Shown: positions 22,902 to 35,291, numbered from the stretch's first letter. The stretch is DNA of 64,000 nt from Magnolia sinica (GCF_029962835.1 NC_080588.1:62520001-62584000); one strand, 5' to 3'. Numbers and translations are program-made. The notes: generated by a model not told the origin, from the sequence alone.

Positions 22902-23487
22902 AAGGATTGTGTAGGTCCTATCTATGACGATAGGCCTTGATTAAAGTTAGGTTATCAAATCTAACAAATTTCAAACATGCTTTTGTATAAATCTTATTTT
23001 TGACATTAGGATCTGAACAACGCTAAGGTAATTGGCATTGAGTCAACACAATTCATATCTAATTATTTATTGGGCAATGCATCCTATGGAGTTAGGAATG
23101 ACAATGGGTTGAGGGCACTCAAGCAATAAGTCCTAACTCGTTCAAGCCTGAACAAGCTAAAAGAAGCCTTGCCCTTGCCTTTACATTAGAGTGTGTGCTT
23201 ATAAATCAACATACTTTTAAATTATTATAATATTTTTTAGTATGGTTATGTCAAACACGATAATTTATTTTGTAAATTATCATATTATTTTTTGACACAA
23301 TTATATCAAATAAAATATTTTTTTGGCCACACATGTACCCCACTCAATTATCTCCATTATGTGTATAAACTTCGATGAATGCATCAATGTACAATTCACA
23401 GTTTGGAAATTTTATACAAGCTTAATAGCCGAAGCCTTGGCCCCTCAAACCAAGTCACCCTAGTTGGGCTAGGCAGCCCCACCAATT
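22902..23487. other. Spacer with repeat debris
   Basis: AT-rich, with a stretch near 23090-23180 and 23420-23480 of gccttg/ggctaggc words resembling the debris at 3449-3960. No gene. Confidence 0.4.
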
Positions 23488-23820
23488 GCGACAAAGAGCT
23501 CTGTGGGGCCTATGGTGATCCATACCGTCCATCATATTTGTAAGAGCTCATATTAGTATGCTAACTCAAAAATCAATCTGATTTAATAAATAAAAAAAAT
23601 TAAAAATCCATTATTCGGTGTTTTAAAATTTTTTTTTTCTTTTTTTAAAGTGCAATTCAAAAATTATATGGGCCGCACCACACAGAATAAGGTGATGGGC
23701 GTCATTGAAACTTATATAGAGCCAACCATGATGCTTATATGCCATCCCAACCCATATATAAGGTGAGCCTCAGTGGGGTGAAGGGAAAAACAAAATATTA
23801 GTCTGATCCAAAACTTTAGT
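23488..23820. repeat. Foldback repeat, copy 8 (diverged)
   Basis: The left end agctctgtggggcc and ccataccgtccatcat are recognisable. Further on come gggccgcaccacacagaata, cattgaaactt and ttagtctgatccaaaac. The far arm is missing, and copy 9 begins only about 10 bp later, so copy 8 may have been interrupted or replaced by its neighbour. Confidence 0.55.
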
Positions 23821-23831
23821 GTGGCCCAAAA

Positions 23832-24292
23832 ACAGCCAATGGCTAGTGGTTGGGGCTCTGTGGGCCCCACCCTTTATGTATGTGTTTCATCTACGCCGTC
23901 CATCCATTCTTCAGATCATTTTACGGAATGAGTTCAAAAATGAGGTAAATCTAAATCTCAAGTGGACCGCGTCATAGGAAACAATGTTGATTGAACGCCC
24001 ACTATTAAAAACTACTGGGGGCACAAAAGTTTTGGATCAAGCTGATATTTTTTTATTTTTTTGTCTGTATGACCTAATTAACAGGTTGGATCAAATCAAT
24101 ATTACAGTGGGTCGTGGGAAGTTTTTAATGGTAGACATTCAAGCACTATTATTTTTCTGTGGTGTGGTCCACCTGAGATTTAGATCTGCCTCATTTTTGG
24201 GGATGAAGTCCTAAAATTATCTGAAAAAAAATAGATGGATGGTGTGGATGAAAAATATACATCATAGTGGGGACAACAGAGCACCGACCACA
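23832..24292. repeat. Foldback repeat, copy 9 (full length)
   Basis: The left end is cagccaatggctagtggttggggctctgtg..., and the right end, reverse-complemented, starts gtggtcggtgctctg. The full set of core blocks is present: caagtggaccgcgtcatagg, ttttggatcaagctgata, aacaggttggat, and ggtgtggtccacctgag. It is a near-complete copy with the same ends as copy 1. Confidence 0.82.
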
Positions 24293-24823
24293 TATGATAA
24301 ATGGAGTATATCTATATATGTTACAAATATAGTGGCAACGGCTTTTCGTTCAACGGGCTACCTGCAACATTCCAGACATTGCAGGATATTGGCGTCCCGT
24401 GTAGCAAGTAGTCCTCTCTCTGTCGAGGCTCCCATCTCACCACCGTAAAAATGCTCAGATGATTTGAACTATCAGTTTTCTGGGCCACAGCATGAAACTC
24501 AGGTGAACGGATGATTCTGACCATGTAACGTTTACATTTTACATTCAATCTAAAAATCAACGGTCAACATTGTCTTTCACGCGCGATCATCTGACTCTGC
24601 GTCGTCCTATCAGCCAGAAAATGGACAGTTACGATCGTGCAAACAGTTCTGCATGTGGGCACATACCGGAATCTGACCGTTGAATAAACTCCCGTTGGGG
24701 CATTCTTGTACCTTGAATCTGACCGTTGATCATTTCACCATCTTTTAATTTTGGCCCAGCACCTCACAAGCTAAGGACCATGTGATTCCGCACAAGTGTG
24801 TATGCGAGTAACCTTTGCAGGTT
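24293..24823. other. Spacer before the copia element
   Basis: No recognised gene. It includes the pre-insertion flank of the copia element. Confidence 0.4.
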
Positions 24824-24828
24824 CTTAT

Positions 24829-25040
24829 TATCATAAGTCATAGGATTGTAATAGATTATAACAGCCCGTTAGTTTTTCTATTTTTGAATTCATTCAAAAT
24901 AGTTGTTCCTTAGAGTTAGTAAACAGTTTCAAACTGCTCTATACTTTAAGATTTCAAACAAGCGTTTGTTATCCCGTATGTGTATTTAACTGCTGCAAAA
25001 TGTATATGAAAGATAGCGAATTGATTTTCTCAATCTAATG
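24829..25040 (+). repeat. 5' LTR of the copia element
   Basis: Starts tatcataagtcatagg and ends caatctaatg, directly before tggtatcagag. The ends are TAT...AT(G/A) rather than the canonical TG...CA. Confidence 0.93.
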
Positions 25041-25051
25041 TGGTATCAGAG
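25041..25051 (+). other. Primer binding site of the copia element
   Basis: tggtatcagag is complementary to the 3' end of plant initiator-Met tRNA and lies immediately after the 5' LTR. Confidence 0.92.
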
Positions 25052-25116
25052 AAACCACAAGTAGTATAAGCCGATCCAATTTTTTTTAATTTTTTTTCCC
25101 ATGTTCTTCAGCACTC

Positions 25117-26080
25117 ATGACTATCAAATCTAACCCTGCAACCATCCTCAACACCAATGAACCACACCAAACTCTCATCAGCATCAACATTGCTGCTCAA
25201 GCCCTTCTCAAACTCACCTCTACCAATTACCTCTCCTGAAAATTGCAGTTTCAAAGACTCTTCATTGGCTATGACCTTCTTGGCTATATTGATGGCTCCA
25301 AACCATGTCCATCAACCACCTTGACACAATCTAATACATCCAGACTCAATCCCAGTTACATTCTATGGACCAGACAGGACCAGCTGATCCTCAACGCTGT
25401 CATTGGCTCCATCTCATCCACCATTATTCCTTTCATAGCTCAAGTCAAAACCTCTAGACAAGCCTGGATAATTCTAGCTAACACCTATGCTAAGCCCTCT
25501 CAAGGCCGCATCAAACAAATCAAAAACCAACTCAAAAACACCATAAAAGGCTCCCTTGACATCACTGAGTTTATGCAAACCATCAAAACTCGAGCAGATG
25601 ATCTTGCTCTTCTTGGAGCCTCAATTGATGAAGAAGAAATCACAGATAAAATCCTAAATGGTGTCGGTGATGATTACAAGGAATTAGTCCGCGCTATTCA
25701 AGCAAGAGATACCTCTATCACCTTTTAAGAACTTTACGAAAAACTCCTCAAACCATGAAGCCTCTCTTCAAACAATCCCACCCGAGCTACACCATTTTCC
25801 AGCTACAGCAAATCCCACATACCGAACCAACAACAAAAACTGGCATCCTTCTCAACCACAAGGCACTACCACCACCAACCGGCGCCCATCCTTCAACTCA
25901 ACCTACCGCCCACCTGCTGCAACCAATGCAGGACCCCATTCATCAGAGGGCCCTCGTCCTCCTCCCAGACCATACCTTGGTCACTGCCAAATTTGCAGGA
26001 TTCAGGGTCACACTGTCAAACGGTGTCCTTCATTTCGCCTCATACCAGTTCACACTTCCCCCACATCCAGCTCTTCCCAA
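25117..26080 (+). pseudogene. copia gag (disrupted)
   Basis: The nucleocapsid/capsid gene of the element. The ATG at 25117 opens a frame stopped by TGA at 25237-25239, just after TNYLS, where a Trp is usual. It continues in the same frame to TAA at 25726-25728. A one-base shift near 25750 follows, and the zinc knuckle C-X2-C-X4-H-X4-C (residues CQIC...H...RC) lies at 25985-26026 in the shifted frame. The 161-residue open stretch at 25243-25728 matches the capsid region of copia gag proteins. Two nonsense codons and at least one frameshift make it non-functional. Confidence 0.93.
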
Positions 26081-27700
26081 CAAGGCACACCATGGTAACC
26101 ACAAGCTCCCCTTGCCACCAATCCTTCCACCACGCCATCCTAGCTTTTGGACAGCGGTGCATCACACCATGTCACATCTGATCTGAGTAACCTCTCCCTG
26201 CATGCTCCATACATTGGCACTGATGACATCATGATCGGAGATGGCTCCAATCTTCCCATCACCCACACTGGTTCCACCTCTCTCAAAACTTCTCACAATA
26301 CATTTACATTAAACAATGTTCTTTGTGTTCCATCTATGAAAAGAACCTAATCTCTATATTACAATTTTGCCATTCTAACAATGTTTCCATAGAGTTCTTA
26401 CCATCCACTTTTCTTGTGAAGGAACTTCGAACCGGGGCAACACTGCTGAAAGGACGAACTAAAGATAGTGTCTATGAGTGGCCAACCTCTTCCCCTTTGA
26501 TTGCCTTCTCCACAATAAAGACCACTGCCTTCGACTGGTATCTCCTGATTTCTCATGTAATGCTTGTCTTTGCAATAAAAGCCACAAATTGTCTTTCTTC
26601 AATTTTACAATTGTCTCTACTAAATCTCTTGAAATCATATTTTCAGATGTCTAAACCTCTCCAATTTTCTCACATAATGGCTTTAAATATTATGTAATCG
26701 TCATTGATCACTTCACTAAATATATCTGGTTTTACCCACTCAAACACAAATCCAATGTCAAAGAAGTCTTTATAAGATTCAAAGCCATTGTAGAAAAACA
26801 CTTCAATTCAACCATCAAAACCCTCTACTCTGACAATGGTGGTGAGTACATCTTCCTAGCTAATTTTCTTTCAACCAATGGTATCTCTCATCTCACCACT
26901 CCACCTCACACACCTGAACACAATGGTTACTCCGAAAGAAGGCACCTTCATATAGTCGAAACAGGCCTTGCCCTCCTCACTCATGCTTCTTTACCCCTCT
27001 CCTATTGGACTTATGCCTTTGCCACAGCTGTCTACCTCATTAATAGAATGCCCACTCCCACTTTAAATCTCTCCTCACCCTACCACAAAATATTTCTGAC
27101 AGCACTAAATTACTCGAAATTAAGGGTCTTCGGCTGCTTATGCTACCCTTGGCTCAGACCTTACACATCACACAAACTTGAATCACGGTCCAAGCCGTGT
27201 GTTTTCCTTGGGTTCTCTCTCACTCAAAGTGCATACTACTACCTTAACCCTTCAACCTTAAGAATCTGTGTCTCCAGACATGTCCAATTTGTTGAATCTC
27301 AGTTTCCCTACTCTTCATTATCTGGTCCATCCTCTAGTCCTCTAGTCCTCATCCCATCACCATCGCCACTTGGATTCCTGCACCAATTAGAGTTATCTCA
27401 CCCTCTTCCCAGACACCACTCACTATGCTATCTGAAGTCATCGTCCCTCAGCAACCTCTATGTGCAGCTCCAACACACCCTCCAGTACAAGTTCCACCCT
27501 CAACCAATCCAACCCCACCACTATATATCCCAACGTCACATCTTCCTAACCCAACCGAAACTCATCCCCTTCCAACTCACTCAATGACCACCCGAGCCAA
27601 GAACCACATTCATAAACCAATAACTAAAATGAACCTTCATACCCAACTCTCAAAACCAATGACCTTGAACCAACAACTGTGACTAAAGGCCTTATAGATC
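26081..27700 (+). pseudogene. copia protease and integrase (disrupted)
   Basis: The protease active-site motif DSGASHH is at about 26150, preceded in frame by TAA and TAG codons. Near 26340 a frameshift leads into the gag-pre-integrase region (EKNLISILQFC...). A deletion seems to have removed part of its His/Cys segment, leaving CNACLC. A stop at 26652-26654 is followed by a long open stretch to 27587 containing the integrase core: D in DHFTKY (26706), D in SDNGGEY (26832) and E in SERRH (26934). The last two are about two residues closer than the usual D35E spacing. A further shift precedes the MTTRAKN linker at 27584. Confidence 0.92.
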
Positions 27701-29201
27701 AAAAGTGGCGTCAAGCCATGTCTGATAAGTGTAATGCTTTAGTTAGAAATGGAACATGGGAACTTGTTCCACCTGATTCTACACAGAATATAGTTGGGTG
27801 TAAATAAATTTTTAGAATTAAACGTAACTCTGATGGCTCTATTGACAAGTTCAAAGTACATTTGGTCGCAAAAGGATTTCATCAAAGACCAGGAGTCGAT
27901 TACCTAGACACTTTCAGCCCTATTGTAAAACCAACCACAGTTCGTGTTATCCTCAGCCTTGCTGTATCTCGGGATTAGTCCTTACGCCGACTTGATGTCA
28001 ACAACGCCTTTCTCCAAGGACACCTCTCTGAGAATGTCTACATGCAACAACTACCAAGTTTTGTTGATCACGATCATCCATCCTATGTCTGCAAACTTCA
28101 AAATGTAATTTATGGCCTCACACAAGCACCTAAAGTATGGTATCATGAACTTCGCACTTTCCTTCTTCACTCTGGCTTCAAGAATTCTCATGCAGATACC
28201 TCACTATTTGTTCTCACTAATGCTAGACATATTATGTATATACTTGTATATGTGGATGACTTAATAATCACTGGTGACAATACTAAGATGATCGACTCCT
28301 TTGTTGATGTTCTTGCTCATCGGTTTTCAATTAAGGATCTTGGACAGCTATCTTATTTCTTGGGTGTGGAGGTAGTGCCAAATCAGCAAGGTATTTTGCT
28401 GTCTCAAAGGCATTACATTCTGGATATTCTGGCTCGAACTCATATGACCGATGCCAAACCTGTGTTAACTCCCATTCCAAATAGCTCACCTCTGATGTTA
28501 AAATCGAGCTCTCCTTTGTCTGATCCCACAGAGTATAGAACAATTGTTGGCGGCCTTCAATATCTCTTGATTACAAGACCAGACCTTGCATTTGCAATTA
28601 ACAAGCTCTCTTAGTACATGCACACTCCAACAACTGACCATTGGAGCTTTGTTAAACGTATATTACGCTATCTGTGTGGAACTATTAATGAAGGCCTCTA
28701 AATACATCGCTAGTCCCCATTAAATCTACATGCCTATTCAGATGCAGATTGGGCAGGTGACAAGGATGATTTTCATCTACTAGTGCTTATGTCATCTATC
28801 TTGGTCGCAATCCAGTCTCTTGGAGTTCTAAGAAGCAGAAAACTGTTGCAAGATCTTCCACTGGAGCTGAATACAAGTCGATAGCTAATGCAGCTGCTAA
28901 GCTCAACTGGCTTTGTTATCTCTTAACTGCTCTTGGTGTTCAACTACCTTGCTGTCCCGTCTTATACTGTAACAATGTTGGTGCTACCCAACTCTGCTCC
29001 AATTCCATTTTTCGCTCCAGAATGAAACATATTGCTATTGATTTTCACTTCATCAGAGACCAAGTACAAAATGGTGTCCTTCGTGTTGCTCATGTATCTT
29101 CAGCAGATCAACTTGCTGATGCACTCACCAAGCCTCTTCACCATGCCTGCTTTCTTGATCTCAAATCCAAGATTGGACTTCTATCTCGAGCTTTATCTTG
29201 A
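27701..29201 (+). pseudogene. copia reverse transcriptase and RNase H (disrupted)
   Basis: The RT domain has the conserved DVNNAFLQG (about 27994) and the catalytic YVDD (28249-28260), both intact. Stops interrupt it at 27805-27807 and 27976-27978, where family members usually have Trp. The frame then runs open to 28614, where TAG replaces an expected Gln. RNase H follows, with SDADWAG near 28740, a frameshift about 28770, then SSTGAEYK and ADALTKP, and ends at TGA 29199-29201 just before the polypurine tract. It is clearly a decayed pol gene. Confidence 0.93.
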
Positions 29202-29208
29202 GGGGGCA
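29200..29208 (+). other. Polypurine tract of the copia element
   Basis: gagggggca immediately before the 3' LTR; it overlaps the last bases of the pol stop codon. Confidence 0.88.
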
Positions 29209-29420
29209 TATCATAAGTCATAGGATTGTAACAGATTGTAACAGCCCGTTAGTTTCTCTATTTTTGAATTCATTCAAAATAGTTATTCCTTAAAGTTATG
29301 AAATAGTTTCAAACTGCTCTATATTTTAGGATCTCAAACAAGTGTTTGTTATCACATATGTGTATTTAACTGCTGCAAAATGTATATGAAAGATAGCAAA
29401 TTGATTTCATCAATCTAATA
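29209..29420 (+). repeat. 3' LTR of the copia element
   Basis: Starts tatcataagtcatagg and ends caatctaata. The same length as the 5' LTR and about 91-92% identical by eye, without gaps. Confidence 0.93.
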
Positions 29421-29425
29421 CTTAT

Positions 29426-30049
29426 CTCATGCATGCTATTTTTGTTAGATTTTGTCAACTCAGGGTATGAGACTGGTTTACAACCATCCAACGAATCGAG
29501 GTTAAAAAAAAAATAAATTGTTAAAAGCCCACAGGCCACAGCTGGGATTTGGAGGTTCGTGGACGTTGTGAAGATACGGAGGGTAATATAGGATAGAGCT
29601 TTCTCTCTCCACCCCACACGTGGCATGGTGAGGTACCAATCGTGACCGTCTATCTAGTGGGCCGTCCCATGGATGACCCACGTTCTAAAATTCACGACTA
29701 TTAGGCATTCAAAGATATCACTTTTCTACACTCTCGCGCGCTAAATCTCAAACCACTAATCAATTTTGTTTTGTGACAATCGCTTGGAAGGCCACAGATT
29801 AGATGGTCAAGATCATCTGATCGAAGTGCATTTTTAACCATTTACCAATTGCCATGACTATACCATCTCCCAAGTACGGAATTACCCTTCCTTCCCCACA
29901 TGTTGTCAGAAAATAGACTGGAGCGAATATGGTGATTCTAAAACACGTGTTTTACCCAATGCATTAAACACCAAACCTGTGGGCCCAGCATGTTTTATAT
30001 TTAAAATCTACTTCATTTATTAGGCGTTATCCTCAATATTAGAATCTCA
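29426..30049. other. Spacer after the copia element
   Basis: No gene identified. The 86-residue ORF at 29366-29626 on the minus strand crosses the LTR end and is chance. Confidence 0.4.
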
Positions 30050-30450
30050 GGACAAAAACCAGCTAGATCGATAATAAAGGCAAGCCACACCTCCTACAAC
30101 AACGGGAATTGGATGCCAACCATATCTTTGCGTGTGAGGCCACCATGGCGTGAATCTTTCATCGAACATGTTAATCAGGTATAAATCATCATGATAAAGA
30201 TAATAAACAAAAATCAGCATGATATGAGCTACCACTTGTGAACTTAGTGATTTTGATAGCAATTTTTCATTTTCTCCATTGGTGTGGCTCATATGAGATT
30301 TTAATTAGGCTTTTTTTCTGTTTGTATGATCCAAATGATGGTTCTCCGTAATGGACAGAGTGGATTTTACATATACAGCATGATGGATCCCACAGTCTTA
30401 GGTGTTTTACGTGCTGCGGAAAACAGTGTTGTAGACGATTCCAGTCAATT
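30050..30450. repeat. Second foldback-like family, copy A
   Basis: Its right half contains tggacagagtggattttacat and gttttacgtgctgcggaaaacagtgttgtagac. This differs from the main family in the gtggattttaca block. Copy B, 55 bp downstream, begins with an inverted version of the same end. Confidence 0.55.
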
Positions 30451-30504
30451 TTGAGAAGGTTCTTCCGAACGTTGGAACATGTACAGCTGGTGCAGAATCT
30501 GTGG

Positions 30505-30990
30505 ACCAAATTCCGTCTACATCACCGGTTTTACACAGCGCGCAAAACTTTGGGTCCACCATGTCATATGTGTAAAATCCACTCCGTCCATCATGTTCTA
30601 ACTTCGAAGATAAATCGTACCCAGAAGAATCATCGACATCAATAACTCAGATGGGCACACTCACAGGAAACAATGGAGATGGGATACCAACCGTACATTT
30701 ATTCGTGGAGCCATCACTGTGTATGTATCTAATAACACCACATAATCTCGTGTAATTCACTAGGATGAAGAGAAAATTAAAGAAATTCAGCCCGATCCAA
30801 AACTCGAGTGGGCCACAACATGTGACTTAGAGATTTTAGGAGCAATTTTACACTATTCTCATTGACGTAGAGCACATCAGTTTTCTATTGTTCTGATATT
30901 TTATATGTACGGTTAAAATAAGGTTTCTCACCTGATGGACGGAGTGGATTTTACATATATAATAATATTGGGTGCACTTAATGCTAAAAC
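30505..30990. repeat. Second foldback-like family, copy B
   Basis: Starts with ccgtctacatcaccggttttacacagcgcgc, the inverse of the end of copy A. The left arm gtaaaatccactccgtccatca is mirrored on the right by tgatggacggagtggattttac, an exact inverted repeat of 22 bases. It has no coding capacity. Confidence 0.68.
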
Positions 30991-31510
30991 TTTGTATATC
31001 TTTTTAGATTTTTGAAGATTTTTCATTTAATATCTTTTTTCAAAATGAAATATCGTAATTAAACGGTTACCAATTTAGGAGGAAGGGCACGTAAACATGT
31101 AAAAAGTTTTAGATTATCACACGTACAATTTATAACACATGTGATACAATTAATTTGATTGTGCACGTGTGTGCCATTTCAACCGTCTATTCCTTACTAT
31201 TTGACAATTCAATCTGTTGATCTAGACTATTCATTAAGTCTAATGGACATTTCATGGGCTACCATGCAACACCACACCCATTTTACAGTTTTAACCATCC
31301 ATTCAATTTCCTTTAACATGGACACATTTACATATATTAAATTCATTCAGCAATTTGATCCATGTATTTGATAGGACTACAAAAGATTGAATATAAGTTT
31401 GAAGAACAACTTTTGTTAGGTAATCACAACCATCCCATCAATGGCTTTAAAAGAAGGATATATAGGTCGAAAAAAATAAGGCCAAACCAAAGGTGGACTT
31501 GGTGATCCTC

Positions 31511-31594
31511 AGGTGTCATTACTACAAGCTTAATAGTGACAAGATCGCACCTAGGTGTCATCACTACAAGCTTAATAATTGCAAGACCGTACAT
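31511..31594. repeat. 42-bp tandem duplication
   Basis: aggtgtcattactacaagct... at 31511 recurs as aggtgtcatcactacaagct... at 31553. Confidence 0.85.
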
Positions 31595-31919
31595 ATGTCC
31601 AAAGATATATCTTGTTTCTTCTCATATAGCAGTACGCCTTCTTTCGTAAATGTAGAGGCATATAATTATGTGTATGCCTTTAAAGAAATGAAGCATCGAG
31701 TAAACATGTAACCACCTTAATTCATGTGGTATGTGACTAAGCAAACATACATAACATGTTTATAAAAGACTTACTGAGGCGAAGGCAAGAATCCTATCAT
31801 AGATCTTAATATGCTTTGTAAGGTTGTTTCTCACAATTCTTTTAAAATAGAAGATCTTCTTAGAAATGTTTGGAGCCCTCGTAGCAATTACAAAGTCCCT
31901 AAATATTTGATATCATACC

Positions 31920-32380
31920 AATATATGAGCGAATTGGAACCAATGGATTCAAGCTTGGTCAGGATCCGGTGGGATCGGTTCCACTAATTCTACAAATATT
32001 TATTGTCACAATGAGGGATATCTATAGATGATTCTAATCGAGCTTTGATTAGATGTAATAGAGCCTTGAAAATGATTTCCAATATACAAAAATCATTGGA
32101 GTCATGTTGGCAAGAGATCTGAAAATGATTTCAGATTTACAGAGACCTCTTGTGGGAAGAGCATATAATAGTCGTGACAGTGAATGATCCTAGAACAACA
32201 AGGAAACCCAACAAGTGTTCTGTCACCTACTAAAGCTATAAAAGAATAATGTAATGAAGAGCTCCAGATCCACTCCAAACACAATCTACCTACGTAGTCT
32301 TTACGCTTCTTACCATAGTTTAGTCTAGTCATATCTTAGATAGTTGCTATCTAACGTCACCACTACAGTATCATAAGAGT
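31920..32380 (+). mobile_element. Possible degenerate LTR with TATA box
   Basis: A TATA box (tataaaa, 32237-32243) is followed about 120 bp later by acagtatcataagag, which loosely resembles a copia primer site (tggtatcagag). No coding domains follow, and no second LTR was found. This is weak and the bounds are guesses. Confidence 0.2.
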
Positions 32381-33304
32381 AGAGGTAGAGTAAATGTTTA
32401 TGATATTCCGTTGTTGGATTCCAATCAACTAAGTTTTTACTTGGAAGATCAAACACCTTGATCACATTTTGCTGACCATTTGCCTATATTGTTTGTTCAA
32501 ACGGGTGAACCAAGTACTAATTTTTTATTTGTTTTATTCTCTAGTTTATTTAACACTTTGTCGATTGTGATAAGTACTATCTATAAATTTGTAAAATTAA
32601 CAGTCATGGTCTCTTTTTGTTTTATTTATCTATCTTTACTAATTTGAGAAATATATTGGTTGCAATTAATAGTAAAAGAACAAGTTTTTAAGACACAAGG
32701 TTATAAAAAAAATAAAATTAAAAAAATCCATTAAGGAAGACTAATCCCTACCCTTCCGCAAATCGTTTGATCGCTGTTACAACCGGTGGTTGATGAGGGT
32801 GGCTAAATCCAAGAATCTGGTCTTAATCAGTCCATTAGAGCATGGGGGCACTAGCGTTCAATCAGACATTGAGTCGAATACAACTCTGGCATACCCATAA
32901 CTCTTAATCGTAAATGTAAACCGAATACAGGCACTTGTTCAGACCTATGGTATAGTGTTTGATTGAATTGTGCAAACAATAATATACAATGGAAGAAAGA
33001 AGAAATTGAAGGCAAAAAATATCATATCGTACAAGCTTAAGTTACGACTTAAATACTCAAAGTTTCAAAATAGATTTGCTGTCCTTTTCTAGATATTCTA
33101 GTAAGCGTAGAGAAAAAGTAAGATGACATTTTGTCTTCATAATAAGATTTAAAATTCAACATAAAAATTGCACACCTTAGAGTTGAACAGATCTCCAAGT
33201 ATATAAACTAATATGCTTTCACAAAAAGGTCCCAGAAGGAGAATTTGATGAGAGCAAAGATGCGTGCACAAGACTTCTTGTTTTCTAAACTATGATGTCC
33301 AAAA

Positions 33305-33511
33305 TATATAAAATTTGAAGGGACATTGTGTCATTTATAAAGAGACACTCTCATGTCTCTTCAAAAGCAACATACATTTATTCACTATAAACAGTTATTT
33401 CTATAAAGATATAAAATTTGAAGAGACATCGTCTCATTTATGAAAAGACACTCTCATGTCTCTTCAAAAGCAACATACATTTATCCACTATAAATAGTTA
33501 TTTCTTCATAC
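33305..33511. repeat. 103-bp tandem duplication
   Basis: The unit tataaaatttgaag...ctctcatgtctcttcaaaag...agttatttct occurs at 33307 and again at 33410, with a handful of substitutions. Confidence 0.92.
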
Positions 33512-33984
33512 ATGGGTATGATTTTTGTTCAACAGTTATTTCTATCTCTTTTATACAAAAATAATCACTAAAAAAAAAAAAATTTATTGCTACATGACAA
33601 TACATATAACTACCATTTAGCTAGAACCTGAGATACCAATTAGACTAAACCTCTAGCTAGACTCTGTTTCATTTAACGCCAATGCCACGTATACAACTAT
33701 GTTTCAAGCATACTCAATCAATATTATACCTAAAACATTGAACACTAGATGGATTAAACTTTTCACTATACACTGGTTTACCACCTAAGTACTGCACCAT
33801 GCCCTAGATGGGTTTAAACCTAGTACCAAAAGACTTTAAGCTCTTTAAAAGCTCATTAATTGCTACGTGTGTACGTGCAAAGTATACCTCATAGAGTGTC
33901 CAAATAGCTTTATAACCCCCGTCACGTGTGCAATATTATCCTTTTTTAATTTCATTGAGCGGGGTTTGAGGAAGCCCTCGTAAC

Positions 33985-34440
33985 TATAAGTTCCGAGGGA
34001 CCCACCATAATATCAGCATGATATATCCACTCTATTCATGAGTTTTTACCGCTAATTTCAAGACATGAACTCAGAAATAAGGTAGATCAAAAACCTAAGT
34101 GGACCAAAATCACTAGAAACAGTTGGGTGGGAACACCCACTGGTTGAAACCTTCATAGCTGGAAACAATAGGGTGGGAACACTCCTGATGTTTACATGCT
34201 TTCTAGTAGGATGAAGGGAAAACACTCATACCAGCCTCATCCAAAACCTATGAGGCCCAAAATGCTTTCAAAGGTGGGCCTTCAATCCCAACCGTTTCTT
34301 ATAGTTTGGCTCACTTGAGTCCTAAATCTACCTGTTTTTTTAGGTAAAGTCCTAATATAAGCTAGTGGAACCCATCCATGAGAGTTGATATGACACAGAC
34401 ATCACAGTAGGCCTAATAGAACTTAGGGTTACAGGAAATT
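33985..34440. repeat. Foldback repeat, copy 10
   Basis: It contains gggacccaccataatatc, aagtggaccaaaatcactagaaac, tttggctcacttgag and the right end acacagacatcacagtagg. In the middle ggaaacaatagggtgggaac partly repeats gaaacagttgggtgggaac, a small internal duplication. It is more diverged than copies 1 and 9. Confidence 0.62.
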
Positions 34441-35291
34441 GGCATCCCACAAAAAATGGCGCCGTCCACAGTAGTGCTTGACCCTTGCAGCGTATGTTTC
34501 GTGTCCACCGTGTAGGATACGCCACTTCATACGAGGCACTCAGAAAGTATAGATACTGCACTTGTTAACTCAAATGAAACCACTAGATTGTTAAATCCGC
34601 TATAGCTGAATCAGATTCCCAACATCCAAATTGGTTGAACTATCATGGCCTTTGATTAGTGGATGCTCATTTGTAGAAACAGGACCATTGGATATTTTTC
34701 ATTTTTAACCGTCCAATGAATGTCCACTTGATGATCATATAATCAAACGGACATAACTTCGGTTCATGATACTGTTTTCTATGTATGAAATTTATAAGTC
34801 TTAAGTTGTAATGTAAATGGCAAAATAAATGAATTGCCAGTACATCAATAATAAAGATTTTACATTGTAATATTAATCATGTACTTGCTTGGAAAGACAT
34901 TCTGGATGTTACGATGTGAATGATAAGATTTTGATACTGTGCACCTATAGGTGGGATTAGAGTTTCTCCTCAAAGGTGAGGAGACCAAAATATGTATTTC
35001 CAGGGTGGAGGACCTAAGAATCTTTCCCATCACACTTCTCCCGTCTAAAATCTCTACACGACAGATTTTTATATTCATCTTAATAATTACATAAGGGGAT
35101 TATGGTCTAAGTGTCCTACCGAGACTTATATGTAGTGATTACAACTATAATAAGGTACATTGAATCACTTAATCTGAATAATCCAATGATTAAATCAAAA
35201 CCTTTCATCACATGTGCCCCACTAAATAGAGCATTACATAAGTGCCCGTATGCATGGATCAAAGGGGAGTGGATTGGGTGGTGACCCAACT
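34441..35291. other. Spacer
   Basis: AT-rich, with no gene-like ORF. Confidence 0.4.

Larger units (their letters stand above)
24829..29420 (+). mobile_element. Ty1/copia LTR retrotransposon, complete structure, dead
   Basis: Two 212-bp LTRs (24829-25040 and 29209-29420) bracket a primer binding site, gag, protease, integrase, RT, RNase H and a polypurine tract, in Ty1/copia order (integrase before RT). The 5-bp repeat CTTAT flanks it at 24824-24828 and 29421-29425. The LTRs differ at roughly 18 of 212 positions by eye, mostly transitions, so insertion is not recent. The coding region has several stops and frameshifts, so it cannot act autonomously. Confidence 0.97.
30991..33984. other. Long AT-rich spacer with local duplications
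   Basis: There is no recognisable gene. Features listed separately are a 42-bp duplication (31511), a possible LTR-like promoter (32237) and a 103-bp duplication (33305). The ORFs at 31159-31371, 31493-31711 and 32102-32332 have no domains. Confidence 0.4.

Noticed and set aside
32237-32380. Endogenous pararetrovirus promoter
   Set aside because: A TATA box alone is insufficient; no movement, coat or RT domain of that group was seen nearby.
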